Shown here one piece after another: positions 8,804-16,017 of a stretch of DNA of 64,000 nt. The DNA comes from Anoxybacter fermentans (GTDB lineage Bacteria; Bacillota; Halanaerobiia; DY22613), in contig NZ_CP016379.1 in assembly GCF_003991135.1 (NCBI RefSeq), forward strand, positions 2,356,001-2,420,000. The letters are read 5' to 3'. The position numbers and the translations under genes are program-made. The notes beneath the pieces were generated by a model. It saw nothing but the letters and a program-made list of their open reading frames with translations, was not told the DNA's origin and searched no databases. Numbering within the stretch: the stretch's first letter is position 1; the number at the start of each line of letters is the position of its first letter.

Positions 8804-9958
8804 CTACTGAAAGAGGTAAAAACCCAATTTTTGGAGAGTTGACCAACCCACTTCTCCATCTGCTGGCAAGCCATAATCTTTTTGAAATCTCTGGACAGCT
8901 TTTTTAGTTCTATAACCAAATATTCCATCAGGACGCCATTTATAGTAACCCAATTCTCTTAAACGATTTTGTACCATCCAGACATCTGAACCCCTATCTC
9001 CATCATTAATGGTCCGCCAGGGTAGGTTATAGGGAAAATTACCTCCAACTACAAAAACCCGGGTTCCCCAGGTTACCCATTTATAAAGGGTCTCTATATC
9101 CCGATTGAACATTCTAAAACAGCCATGACTTGCTGCTGTTCCAATAGACCAGGGCTTATTGGTTCCGTGAATTCCATATTTACCGTATGGAACATTAAGA
9201 CCGAGCCAGTGCGTTCCAAATCCTCCGCCCCAACTATCTTTTGATATAATTTTCCAATTTCCGATGGGACTCGGAGTATCCCTTTTTCCAATGGCCACAG
9301 GAAATTTTGCAAATATTTTATTATCCTCAAAAACATACAGTGTTCTTTCATCCAGAACAATTAATATGCTCACCTTTCCTTCGGGTTTAGATTTCCCGAC
9401 AACAGGAATGTTCTCTTCAATGTTCTCTTCATAGACCCGGGCCAGCAGGTTATAGTCATCTAAATCCATAATCCCCGTCGGTTTTAAGCCGTATCTTTTT
9501 TGCAATTTCTTAACAGCAGCCAATGTTTTCGGACCATAGATTCCGTCAATAGCACCGTAATAAAAATCAAGCTTTTTTAAAATTGCCTGAACACCTTTAA
9601 CATCATCATTACGCAGCATTGGTTCAGAATATTTAAGCACCGGATAATTCTCTAATTCACCTTTAATCCATTCTTGACCATTCTCGATCATATGTTTTAA
9701 GAGAAATAAATCTTTACTGGCTTTTATTATATCCTCAAGATTTGCGGCTGGCTCTAATGATAGATTTTGATTCTGTTTTTTAAATTGAATATCCATCTGA
9801 TCAATTGCAGATTCTTCAATTATTTTATTTCGATTCTTTTGATCATCGGAAACGAGCGGTTTCTTGTCCAGATAAAAAATATAAGTAAAAGTAAAAGTTA
9901 AAATAAAAATAAATACAAAAATCAATACAATCCACTTCTTGAATTTAATGGTTTTCAT
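8804..9958 (-). CDS. L,D-transpeptidase with two peptidoglycan-binding domains
   Basis: A 384-residue membrane-anchored enzyme. Domain order: transmembrane anchor (about 9-29, WIVLIFVFIFILTFTFTYIF); helical linker; peptidoglycan-binding domain 1 (about 115-170, VKGVQAILKKLDFYYGAIDG, KTLAAVKKLQKRYGL); YkuD catalytic domain (about 195-315) with GIHGTNKPWSIGTAASHGCF and RMFNRD, including the catalytic Cys; peptidoglycan-binding domain 2 (about 325-384, WMVQNRLRELGYYKWRPDG). The two binding modules bracketing the catalytic domain fit an enzyme held on the sacculus. GGGGGAATAAG precedes the ATG. Confidence 0.92.
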   Translation of the reverse strand: MKTIKFKKWIVLIFVFIFILTFTFTYIFYLDKKPLVSDDQKNRNKIIEESAIDQMDIQFKKQNQNLSLEPAANLEDIIKASKDLFLLKHMIENGQEWIKGELENYPVLKYSEPMLRNDDVKGVQAILKKLDFYYGAIDGIYGPKTLAAVKKLQKRYGLKPTGIMDLDDYNLLARVYEENIEENIPVVGKSKPEGKVSILIVLDERTLYVFEDNKIFAKFPVAIGKRDTPSPIGNWKIISKDSWGGGFGTHWLGLNVPYGKYGIHGTNKPWSIGTAASHGCFRMFNRDIETLYKWVTWGTRVFVVGGNFPYNLPWRTINDGDRGSDVWMVQNRLRELGYYKWRPDGIFGYRTKKAVQRFQKDYGLPADGEVGWSTLQKLGFYLFQ

Positions 9959-10117
9959 CTTATTCCCCCTTTTTTTAAAAAACGTACTCTAAACTAGTTT
10001 TACACTTCATAAAAGAAGTATTCATCACATTAACTGTCAAAATAGCATAGGCAGTTCTTTGGTAAACTAACGGTAAAGAAAAACTTAAGGTAGCGGTAAA
10101 ACAAGGGAGGTGAATTA

Positions 10118-10372
10118 ATGAAAGATGAACAGGATTTTTTAAAACAACAATATAAAGAGGCCATTCGTACTGTAGAAGAAATCTCTAAGGAGCGCAAATT
10201 AAAAGGTAATGCCAATGTCACCGCTGGTCGATATGGTGAACTGGTGGCCAACATGATAAAATATGCTGAATCGAAAATGGCTCTGGAAATGATGGAAAAG
10301 CGGAAACTCCCCACTCATAAACATCTGGAACTGGAAAGTTTACGCGGCCAAAATGTTATCAATCCAACTTAA
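10118..10372 (+). CDS. Small helical protein of unknown function
   Basis: An 84-residue soluble, highly charged protein (DEQDFLKQQYKEAIRTVEEI, MIKYAESKMALEMMEKRKL) predicted to be nearly all helix. GGGAGGTG with 7-nt spacing supports the ATG. I do not recognise the family. It is a single-gene unit between two divergent blocks, with its own terminator 45 bp downstream. No cysteines, signal or membrane segment. Confidence 0.65.
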   Translation: MKDEQDFLKQQYKEAIRTVEEISKERKLKGNANVTAGRYGELVANMIKYAESKMALEMMEKRKLPTHKHLELESLRGQNVINPT

Positions 10373-10417
10373 AAAACCCTCTCCCCTTTTGTAATACTAT
10401 CCCTGCAAAATAATTTA

Positions 10418-10446
10418 ACCCTTCCTGATTCAGGAAGGGTATTTTC
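10418..10446 (+). terminator. Terminator after the 84-residue gene
   Basis: ACCCTTCCTGA/TTCAGGAAGGGT near-perfect palindrome followed by ATTTTCTCCTTTT. Confidence 0.75.
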
Positions 10447-10565
10447 TCCTTTTAGGAACTAATCAGGTATAGATGTAGCCTAAAATTTGCAATAAAAATT
10501 TTTAAAAAAACCTTGCATTTCGAACACAAATATGTTAATATAATAAGCGAGCCGTACGGAAAGAT

Positions 10566-10654
10566 GCCGAAGTGGTGGAATTGGCAGACGCGCCGGACTC
10601 AAAATCCGGTCTGGGTTAAACCAGGTGTGGGTTCGAATCCCACCTTCGGCACCA
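10566..10654 (+). tRNA. tRNA-Leu(CAA)
   Basis: An 89-nt class II tRNA with encoded CCA. Acceptor stem GCCGAAG/CTTCGGC; anticodon stem CCGGA/TCCGG with loop CTCAAAA gives anticodon CAA; long variable arm CTGGGTTAAACCAG; T arm GTTCGAATC. Confidence 0.95.
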
Positions 10655-10659
10655 TACTT

Positions 10660-10747
10660 GCAGAAGTGGTGGAATGGCAGACACGCTAGCTTGAGGGGCT
10701 AGTGGGCGCTTAAGCCCGTGCGGGTTCAAATCCCGCCTTCTGCACCA
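10660..10747 (+). tRNA. tRNA-Leu(GAG)
   Basis: An 88-nt class II tRNA 5 nt after the previous one, so both come from one transcript. Acceptor GCAGAAG/CTTCTGC; anticodon loop TTGAGGG gives GAG; variable arm TGGGCGCTTAAGCCCG; T arm GTTCAAATC; CCA encoded. Confidence 0.95.
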
Positions 10748-10761
10748 ATTTTGTAAATTAT

Positions 10762-10793
10762 ACCTTTGTGGCTTAACCACAAAGGTTTTTTTA
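10762..10793 (+). terminator. Terminator of the tRNA-Leu pair
   Basis: ACCTTTGTGG/CCACAAAGGT, 10-bp perfect stem, followed by seven T. Confidence 0.9.
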
Positions 10794-10802
10794 TTTTATT
10801 CC

Positions 10803-10840
10803 AATAAAAAATCGTCCATTGAAAAATGGACGAACAATTT
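10803..10840 (-). terminator. Terminator-like stem-loop facing the small XRE gene
   Basis: CGTCCATT/AATGGACG stem (10813-10832) with A/T-runs on both sides. On the minus strand it lies 90 bp downstream of the small XRE gene. Confidence 0.6.
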
Positions 10841-10920
10841 TTATTTTAATAACCATTAGTATATTGAAACAATATTATGATTATACTGCAAAAAAGTATA
10901 ATTTCTTAAACATATACAAA

Positions 10921-11130
10921 TTACCTTAGAATAATATAATCTTTAAAATTCAACTTCTCCCTCTCACAAAATTTCATCAATTCACTTATAAATTTTACAC
11001 CAATACCTCGCTGCCCACGCATTACTCTATATACATATGAATAATCAAGATTAAGATTCCTGGCAAAGATGACCTCATTCCACCCCCGTTCTTTTATCAA
11101 TTCCTTGATCTTATTAATATCTAGCTTCAT
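10921..11130 (-). CDS. Small XRE-family HTH regulator
   Basis: A 69-residue single-domain DNA-binding protein. Helices 2-3 of the HTH are WNEVIFARNLNLDYSYVYRV followed by MRGQRGIGV; the C-terminal helix is FISELMKFCEREKLNFKDYI. It lacks any effector domain. GGGGGG lies 8 nt before the ATG. Upstream, the decamer TTTACTATTT occurs twice (11154-11163 and 11173-11182, 19 bp apart on the plus strand), a candidate autoregulatory site. It is transcribed away from the tandem-HTH gene at 11460. Confidence 0.8.
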   Translation of the reverse strand: MKLDINKIKELIKERGWNEVIFARNLNLDYSYVYRVMRGQRGIGVKFISELMKFCEREKLNFKDYIILR

Positions 11131-11262
11131 AAATCGCCCCCCTACAAAGATAATTTACTATTTGTAATTTCTTTTACTATTTATTCTTTCCTTGACTGAC
11201 CAAACCACCATCAACTTAATTACCCAATGTTGTTGAAAAAACAAAGATTGATAGGATATAGA

Positions 11263-11318
11263 AGGCCCCGGGTCTGGCAATTAGGGGTCATGAGGAGGGC
11301 CCGGGGTTTGATAATTTT
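11263..11318 (+). terminator. GC-rich stem-loop
   Basis: CCCCGGG (11266-11272) and CCCGGGG (11300-11306) form a GC stem inside very AT-rich DNA, followed by TTTGATAATTTTTA. No gene on the plus strand needs a terminator here, since the tRNA transcript has its own. Another CCCCGGG occurs just after the paralogous gene (13979 region). Confidence 0.45.
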
Positions 11319-11409
11319 TATATTAGTAAATATTATTTACATATTGTGTTTTTATTGTAACACTATCTGGATAATTTGTCAAGGAAAATTTACATATTTT
11401 ATATTTTTA

Positions 11410-11438
11410 TTGACATTAATTTAATATTACTATATAAT
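11410..11438 (+). promoter_or_regulatory. Vegetative promoter of tandem-HTH gene 1
   Basis: TTGACA (11410-11415), 17 bp, TATAAT (11433-11438): a perfect sigma-A consensus. The nonamer ATTTACATA occurs upstream at 11335 and 11388 and also in the promoter of the paralog at 13428. Confidence 0.85.
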
Positions 11439-11459
11439 TAATTAAGGGTGACTTGAGCA

Positions 11460-11999
11460 ATGGATTTCAACAATTTTGAGAATAAAAAAATACTAATGGG
11501 AAAGCGTCTGGCCGCTCTTTTAAAAGAACATGATCTGAAGAACAAAGATCTTGCAGAAATACTTAATGTATCAGAATCCTATATTTCAGCATGGAAAAAT
11601 GGTCATCGTTTAATCCCTACCCTATATGTACATAAAATTAGTGAATACTTCGGTGTACCAGTCTCTTATATAATGGGGGAAGATATTGAAGATCATTGTC
11701 AAAAAGCAGGAAAGAAAATTGCTCAGGCCAGAAAATTAAAAGGTATGCAATATATTGACCTGGCAAAAAGGACAGGAATTGCACCAATCAGGTTATCACA
11801 GATTGAGAGAGGAATTATAAAAGCTAAAGCTGAAGAACTTGAAAAAATAGCCAAAGAATTAAATCTAACTGTCGATGAATTAACCATTGATTTTGAAAGT
11901 TGTATTGAGAAAATAAAAAAACTCTGTTTAAAGATGGGTGTTTCTGACGAGAGTATTGAAGCTATTATTCAGCAAATTAAATATGATTTGAGGAAGTAA
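11460..11999 (+). CDS. Tandem-HTH regulator with SinR-like tail (copy 1)
   Basis: A 179-residue cytoplasmic regulator with two XRE HTH domains in series. HTH1 (about 12-70): KNKDLAEILNVSESYISAWK. HTH2 (about 80-140): MQYIDLAKRTGIAPIRLSQI. A tail of about 30 residues (IEKIKKLCLKMGVSDESIEA then IIQQIKYDL) follows the pattern of the SinR/SinI dimerisation helices as I recall them. The paralog at 13428 is about 85 percent identical, including a DNA stretch of some 60 bp identical even at third codon positions, which points to recent duplication or gene conversion. The ribosome site (AAGGGTG) is weak. Converges on the peptide gene. Confidence 0.85.
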   Translation: MDFNNFENKKILMGKRLAALLKEHDLKNKDLAEILNVSESYISAWKNGHRLIPTLYVHKISEYFGVPVSYIMGEDIEDHCQKAGKKIAQARKLKGMQYIDLAKRTGIAPIRLSQIERGIIKAKAEELEKIAKELNLTVDELTIDFESCIEKIKKLCLKMGVSDESIEAIIQQIKYDLRK

Positions 12000-12023
12000 A
12001 AAAAAACCACCCCTAACAGGTGG
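11999..12023 (-). terminator. Terminator of the TPR/peptide operon
   Basis: CCACCTGTTAGGGGTGG stem-loop followed on the minus strand by a run of T, 10 bp past the peptide stop codon. Confidence 0.75.
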
Positions 12024-12033
12024 ATGTGTATCT

Positions 12034-12204
12034 CTATGAATCTCCAGGCCAGGTTGGACCATTTAAAATATTTTTTTCAGAATAACTCAGTTCACTAATC
12101 ATTTGTGAATTGTTATTTATAATATCAGTTGACCAGAAAGAGAAATTTATTATTCCGAATACTCCAATAAGTATAATTAAAAATAACAATATATATTTTT
12201 TCAT
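12034..12204 (-). CDS. Secreted signalling-peptide precursor (56 aa), Phr-like
   Basis: A short gene missed by usual length cut-offs. Its ATG (12204-12202) overlaps the TGA of the TPR gene as ATGA, and GGAGG lies about 12 nt upstream inside the TPR gene, so translation is probably coupled. The product begins MKKYILLFLIILIGVFGI, a charged start plus a hydrophobic signal or anchor (residues 4-19), then a polar linker with INNNSQMISELSYSEK, and ends NGPTWPGDS. That layout (export signal, linker, short proline/tryptophan-rich C-terminus) matches pro-peptides of RRNPP systems such as Phr or PapR. The mature form, processing site and import route are inferred, not shown. No other family is suggested. 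Confidence 0.7.
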   Translation of the reverse strand: MKKYILLFLIILIGVFGIINFSFWSTDIINNNSQMISELSYSEKNILNGPTWPGDS

Positions 12205-13115
12205 ATTTCCTTAACCTCCTCCATCATTGAACTTACATAAAGATCATGTTCAGCTTTATATTTTGCTGCTCTTTCAATATCTGTCTCCAAATCCCCCAAT
12301 ATATACGCTACCTCTGCTAATTCAAGAAGTAAATCCTTTTCTTTAAAAATTGACCTTGCCTGTTTAAGATAAAAATAAGCTTTATGATAATCCCCCTGTT
12401 CTTTGTAACATATGCCCCGTACCTTTAAATTTTCTCCTAATTCAATCTCATGATTTCCCTCTAAAATTATCTTATATGATTCATCCAGTCGTTCATGTGC
12501 CTCCTTAAAATTACCGACCTTTACTAATGACAAAGCTATACCATTTAATGAACAGGATTTCAATTGTCCTTCAAACACATCTATTGCTTTTTGATAAAAT
12601 TCTATTGCTCTATAATGATCATTTAAAGCCTGATAAACTTCTGCAATACTATTGTTCAATTTTGCTATATCAATTAAAGATAATCCTCTAACATTTGCTT
12701 CTTCAAATTCCTTTAATGCTTTTTCAAGAAATTTTTTGTTATCATTCATTTTCCCTATTCTACTATAAATTATACCTCTCCCCAAATGTCCCGCATATAC
12801 CCACTGCGGATTATTCATCTGAATTAATTCATTATAACAGGAAATAGCTTGTTTATTCTTCCCCATCTTCCCATAGCTATTTCCTAAAAATTGAGTCAAT
12901 TCAGCATAATTATCTCCCTCATTAATAGTTCTTGCCCACTTCAGTTTTATTATCGCTCTTTCCAATAAATTTAATTGATAATATGATAACGCTATTAACT
13001 TTGCCGCTTCAGGATTTTGCGTTTTAGCAAATGCAATAATCGAATTTTCAAGGGAATCATAATAATTCCTGGCTTCAAAAGCTTCTTTAGCTAAAACCAG
13101 TTCATCACTACACAT
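12201..13115 (-). CDS. TPR-repeat protein, candidate peptide receptor (Rap-like)
   Basis: A 304-residue, all-helical protein made of about seven tetratricopeptide-like repeats, for example AELTQFLGNSYGKMGKNKQA, LNNSIAEVYQALNDHYRAIE and ENLKVRGICYKEQGDYHKAY. No HTH, enzyme motif, signal or membrane segment is present, so it resembles the peptide-binding part of Rap/NprR/PlcR proteins without the DNA-binding domain. The start at 13115 has GGGAGG 8 nt upstream; an in-frame ATG at 13136 has no clear site. The downstream gene encodes a secreted peptide and overlaps by 4 bp. It is divergent from, and between, two tandem-HTH regulators, which are the obvious candidate partners (inference). Confidence 0.8.
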   Translation of the reverse strand: MCSDELVLAKEAFEARNYYDSLENSIIAFAKTQNPEAAKLIALSYYQLNLLERAIIKLKWARTINEGDNYAELTQFLGNSYGKMGKNKQAISCYNELIQMNNPQWVYAGHLGRGIIYSRIGKMNDNKKFLEKALKEFEEANVRGLSLIDIAKLNNSIAEVYQALNDHYRAIEFYQKAIDVFEGQLKSCSLNGIALSLVKVGNFKEAHERLDESYKIILEGNHEIELGENLKVRGICYKEQGDYHKAYFYLKQARSIFKEKDLLLELAEVAYILGDLETDIERAAKYKAEHDLYVSSMMEEVKEI

Positions 13116-13172
13116 CTTCCAGTCCTCCCATTCCATTCTACCCCTTTTTTAAATTATACCTTCCCTTTCCAT

Positions 13173-13201
13173 ATAATATCATAATTATTGTATGATGTCA
13201 A
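13173..13201 (-). promoter_or_regulatory. Promoter of the TPR/peptide operon with internal inverted repeat
   Basis: On the minus strand TTGACA (13201-13196), 17 bp, TATTAT (13178-13173). The spacer is filled by a perfect inverted repeat ATCATA-N7-TATGAT (13178-13196), well placed for a repressor to block RNA polymerase. Confidence 0.75.
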
Positions 13202-13291
13202 TAAATTTTGCTTCTGTATTAATTTGTTAATATTTATAAAGTTAATTATTCATTTAGTTTTATTGCTATTTTATGATTAATTTATACTATA

Positions 13292-13324
13292 TTATGTAAA
13301 ATATTACAAAAATCATTTACATAA
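13292..13324. promoter_or_regulatory. 9-bp inverted repeat between divergent promoters
   Basis: TTATGTAAA (13292-13300) and TTTACATAA (13316-13324) are a perfect inverted pair with a 15-bp spacer, midway between the two divergent promoters. It contains one of the ATTTACATA words shared with the 11460 promoter. Candidate operator for the tandem-HTH proteins; the AT-rich setting lowers certainty. Confidence 0.45.
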
Positions 13325-13369
13325 AATATTATACAACTAGACTTTAAATTAATATATGTTAAATTTTTA

Positions 13370-13398
13370 TTGACCCTGGTTAAAAAGTTTTATATAAT
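13370..13398 (+). promoter_or_regulatory. Vegetative promoter of tandem-HTH gene 2
   Basis: TTGACC (13370-13375), 17 bp, TATAAT (13393-13398). As in copy 1, the -35 is preceded by TTTTTA and an ATTTACATA word overlaps or lies near it (13397). Confidence 0.8.
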
Positions 13399-13427
13399 TT
13401 ACATATAGAGAAGGAGGCTTTAAACAA

Positions 13428-13970
13428 ATGGATTATGACAATCTTAAAGATAAGAAAAAACTAATGGGAGAACGGCTTGCTTTTCTCTTAAAAGAGCATA
13501 ATATAAAAAATAAAGAATTGGCAAAAATACTCAACGTATCAGAATCCTATATTTCAGCATGGAAAAATGGTCATCGTTTAATCCCTACCCTATATATACA
13601 TAAAATTAGTGAATACTTCGGTGTACCAGTCTCCTATCTAATGGGAGAAGATATTGAAAACCATTGGCAAAAAATTGGAAAGAAAATCGCTAAGGCCAGA
13701 AAATTAAAGAATATGCAATATATTGACCTGGCAAAAAAGACTGGAATTGCACCAATCAGGTTATCACAGATTGAAAGGGGAATTATAAAAGCTAAAGCTG
13801 AAGAACTTGAAAAAATCGCCGAAGAGTTAAATTTAACTGTTGATGAATTAACCATCGATTTTGAAAGTTGCATTGAAGAAATAAAAAAACTCTGTGTAAA
13901 AATAGGAGTTTCTGATGAAAGTATCGAAGCTATTATTCAACAAATAAAATTTGATATAGAAATGTACTAA
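13428..13970 (+). CDS. Tandem-HTH regulator with SinR-like tail (copy 2)
   Basis: A 180-residue paralog of the regulator at 11460. The first recognition helix region (SESYISAWKNGHRLIPTLY) is identical in the two, so both should recognise the same DNA words through HTH1; HTH2 (LAKKTGIAPIRLSQIERG) is also almost identical. Differences cluster at the N-terminus and in the last 25 residues (IEEIKKLCVKIGVSDESIEA), where dimer or partner choice would lie. GGAGG lies 11 nt before the ATG. It is divergent from the TPR/peptide operon and shares its 300-bp control region. Confidence 0.85.
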   Translation: MDYDNLKDKKKLMGERLAFLLKEHNIKNKELAKILNVSESYISAWKNGHRLIPTLYIHKISEYFGVPVSYLMGEDIENHWQKIGKKIAKARKLKNMQYIDLAKKTGIAPIRLSQIERGIIKAKAEELEKIAEELNLTVDELTIDFESCIEEIKKLCVKIGVSDESIEAIIQQIKFDIEMY

Positions 13971-14002
13971 TAAAAAAAGCCCCGGGTCATACTGTTAAAA
14001 AA

Positions 14003-14041
14003 TTAGTAGCCAACAGAAAATTCTGTTGGCTAATTTATTTT
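14003..14041 (+). terminator. Terminator of tandem-HTH gene 2
   Basis: AGCCAACAGAA/TTCTGTTGGCT, 11-bp perfect stem, 2-nt core loop, followed by AATTTATTTTATT. Confidence 0.8.
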
Positions 14042-14047
14042 ATTCCC

Positions 14048-14076
14048 TTGACTTTATCACTCAAGTCTGTTAAAAT
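14048..14076 (+). promoter_or_regulatory. Promoter of the FmdB-type gene
   Basis: TTGACT (14048-14053), 17 bp, TAAAAT (14071-14076), 55 bp upstream of the start codon. Confidence 0.65.
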
Positions 14077-14131
14077 TTAAGCAAGCCCCATATACCCCGG
14101 GATAGTATATTTTTGACTGGGAGGTGTTATC

Positions 14132-14323
14132 ATGCCAATTTATGATTTTATCTGCACTGATTGTCAACATCAATTTTCAGTCCGGATATCCTATGCTGAA
14201 AAGAAAAATCTGGTCTGTCCCGAATGTAAATCTACCAATTTAAAAGAAGATTATAGCGGATATGGAACAAGTTTATCCTTCAAATCAACTAAAACTTCTA
14301 ATGTCCATAGGCCTTTTACTTGA
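14132..14323 (+). CDS. FmdB-type zinc-ribbon protein
   Basis: A 63-residue protein beginning MPIYDFICTDCQHQF, with two cysteine pairs (CTDC and CPEC) forming a single zinc ribbon, typical of the FmdB/CxxC_CxxC_SSSS regulatory family. The C-terminus is short and S/T-rich. GGGAGG lies 8 nt before the ATG. The biological role of the family is poorly defined. It is a single-gene unit bounded by terminators. Confidence 0.85.
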   Translation: MPIYDFICTDCQHQFSVRISYAEKKNLVCPECKSTNLKEDYSGYGTSLSFKSTKTSNVHRPFT

Positions 14324-14335
14324 GCAGGTCCTTGT

Positions 14336-14398
14336 TAGAAAGGCTGGAAGCCTTTCAAATAATGCACAAAAACCCTGCAGTGGTTAGCTGCAGGGTTT
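14336..14398 (+). terminator. Two stem-loops after the FmdB-type gene
   Basis: GAAAGGCT/AGCCTTTC (about 14338-14356) and then AAACCCTGCAG/CTGCAGGGTTT (14370-14398). The second is stronger and acts as the likely terminator, though the T-run is poor. Confidence 0.6.
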
Positions 14399-14399
14399 A

Positions 14400-14621
14400 A
14401 AAATATCTTTGTTACCAGAATAAGGTATTATAGTTAATTTTAATAAATTCAACCCAAGACCGATACGATATGGATTAAAAATGGTTAAGCTAAACTTTCG
14501 ATAATCTACACCTGCCTTAAAATTAAAACTTAAAACTAAAAATACCGATTCTAAGCAGGAACTTTCAAATCCTTAAAAAATAAATACTATATAGAGATTT
14601 TAAAATTCTGAGGTGAACATT
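14400..14621. other. Intergenic stretch with a possible gene remnant
   Basis: No gene is seen. On the minus strand part of it (about 14445-14550) reads as NFKAGVDYRKFSLTI then NPYRIGLGLNL without start or stop context, resembling strands of a beta-barrel. This may be a decayed coding fragment or chance. Confidence 0.2.
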
Positions 14622-15695
14622 ATGACAGTGGTTCGATTTGAAAATTTAAAAGTTGGAATGTTAGTAGCAGAAGATATTTTTTCAACCTATGGTAGTATAC
14701 TTGTTAATGCAGGTGACCGCCTGGATGAAAAAATGCTGGAAAAATTGAAATTACATAAAGTAGAGTATGTCAAAATTATCGATGAAGCTGATACAAACTC
14801 CTCTACTACAATTCAACAAGATCAGACTGTAAATCCAGAAGTTTTAGTTAAATTCACCGAGACCTATAATGAAAAAACTAATGAAGTGAAAAATGTTTTT
14901 AACCAGATTGTTAATCATGATTCAAATGTACATCTCGACAATAGTATCTCAGAAATTACCAATGATATAATAGGAACTATTGACAACCAGGAAGATATCT
15001 TGAAATATATTCACAAAATGAAGAAAACTACTCCTTCAATTTATACTCATAGTATTAATGTCTCTATTCTCTGCAACCTTTTTGCCACATTACTGGACTA
15101 TCCTGAAAAGAAGAAAAATGAACTTACCCTGGCAGGGTTACTTCACGATATTGGTAAAGCCGAATTAGGAATCGATATTGAATACAACACCTTAAACATG
15201 GAAAGTCTGGAGCCTGGTATTTTAGAAGTTTATAAAAAACACTCTACTCTAAGTTACCGTATCTTGACCGAAAAAGGTTTACCAAAAAATATCTGCGTAG
15301 GTGTATTGATGCACCACGAAACCGAAAAGGGAACAGGTTTTCCGACTGGTGCTAAATGGAATCAAATCCATGAATTTGCCAAAATTATCGCTATTGCCAA
15401 TTTTTATGACCATATGACCTTTTCTGGAAATACCCGAACAGATATTAATCCCTTTAAGGTCATCAAATTACTAGAAAGGATTAAATATGATAAATTTGAT
15501 ATTCAATTTGTTTCTATTTTCCTGAAAAGAATTGCCAGATATTATCAAAATGAATGGGTTGAATTAACTACGGGTGAAATCGGCCAAATTGTCTTTATTA
15601 ACCCCAATGACCTGGCCCATCCAATTGTTAAAATTGAAAATGTACTAGTAGATTTATCTCAGGAAGATGGAGTTGATATTCAAAGAGTTTTATAA
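14622..15695 (+). CDS. HD-GYP domain protein with altered motifs
   Basis: A 357-residue soluble protein, probably a cyclic-di-GMP phosphodiesterase or a relative. The N-terminal 100 residues form a DUF3391-like cap (MTVVRFENLKVGMLVAEDIF). The HD domain shows THSINVSILC, LLHDIGKAELG and KHSTLSYRIL. The GYP region is variant: HHETEKGTGFP in place of HHExxDGxGYP, and IAIANFYDHMT in place of the usual ADxYD, so one acidic ligand is Asn. Activity may therefore differ or be lost. GAGGTG lies 6 nt before the chosen ATG. It has no membrane or receiver domain and no operon partner. Confidence 0.85.
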   Translation: MTVVRFENLKVGMLVAEDIFSTYGSILVNAGDRLDEKMLEKLKLHKVEYVKIIDEADTNSSTTIQQDQTVNPEVLVKFTETYNEKTNEVKNVFNQIVNHDSNVHLDNSISEITNDIIGTIDNQEDILKYIHKMKKTTPSIYTHSINVSILCNLFATLLDYPEKKKNELTLAGLLHDIGKAELGIDIEYNTLNMESLEPGILEVYKKHSTLSYRILTEKGLPKNICVGVLMHHETEKGTGFPTGAKWNQIHEFAKIIAIANFYDHMTFSGNTRTDINPFKVIKLLERIKYDKFDIQFVSIFLKRIARYYQNEWVELTTGEIGQIVFINPNDLAHPIVKIENVLVDLSQEDGVDIQRVL

Positions 15696-15714
15696 AACTT
15701 CAGACTGTTGAAAA

Positions 15715-15830
15715 AAGGTAGGTGCACATAACTTGCTCCCTCTTCCACTACCGGGCACTCCACCATCCTGGCTGCACGTCCTTAAAAGTCAAGGCTTCCG
15801 CCCTCCTTGCTTTAAGCCTTGACTTATACG
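15715..15830. other. GC-richer intergenic block with 12-bp inverted repeat
   Basis: This stretch is clearly richer in G+C than the flanking DNA. AAGTCAAGGCTT (15786-15797) and AAGCCTTGACTT (15814-15825) form a perfect 12-bp stem with a 16-nt C-rich loop, with no T-run. It is not part of the ACTGC element family. It could be a structured RNA segment or a single copy of another repeat family. Confidence 0.35.
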
Positions 15831-15931
15831 CTTCAGAAATTATATTTAGTTTTTATAGCAGTGTATGGGCAAGTCTCTAAAAAAGAAAGGTTTGTTAACA
15901 AGTTCCTTTTTTATATTATTTCAACTGGAAT

Positions 15932-15988
15932 CTAACTTTAAATGGTTTGAAAAATTTCTTTTGAAGCGAAAAATTAGCTTTTTGCAGT
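15932..15988. repeat. Half of the long inverted-repeat element (right arm only)
   Basis: Matches the outer 57 bp of the right arm, ending GCTTTTTGCAGT; no left arm is found upstream. It lies 29 bp before the amidohydrolase start codon. Confidence 0.75.
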
Positions 15989-16017
15989 AAAATATTGTAT
16001 AAAAAGGAGGAAATATC

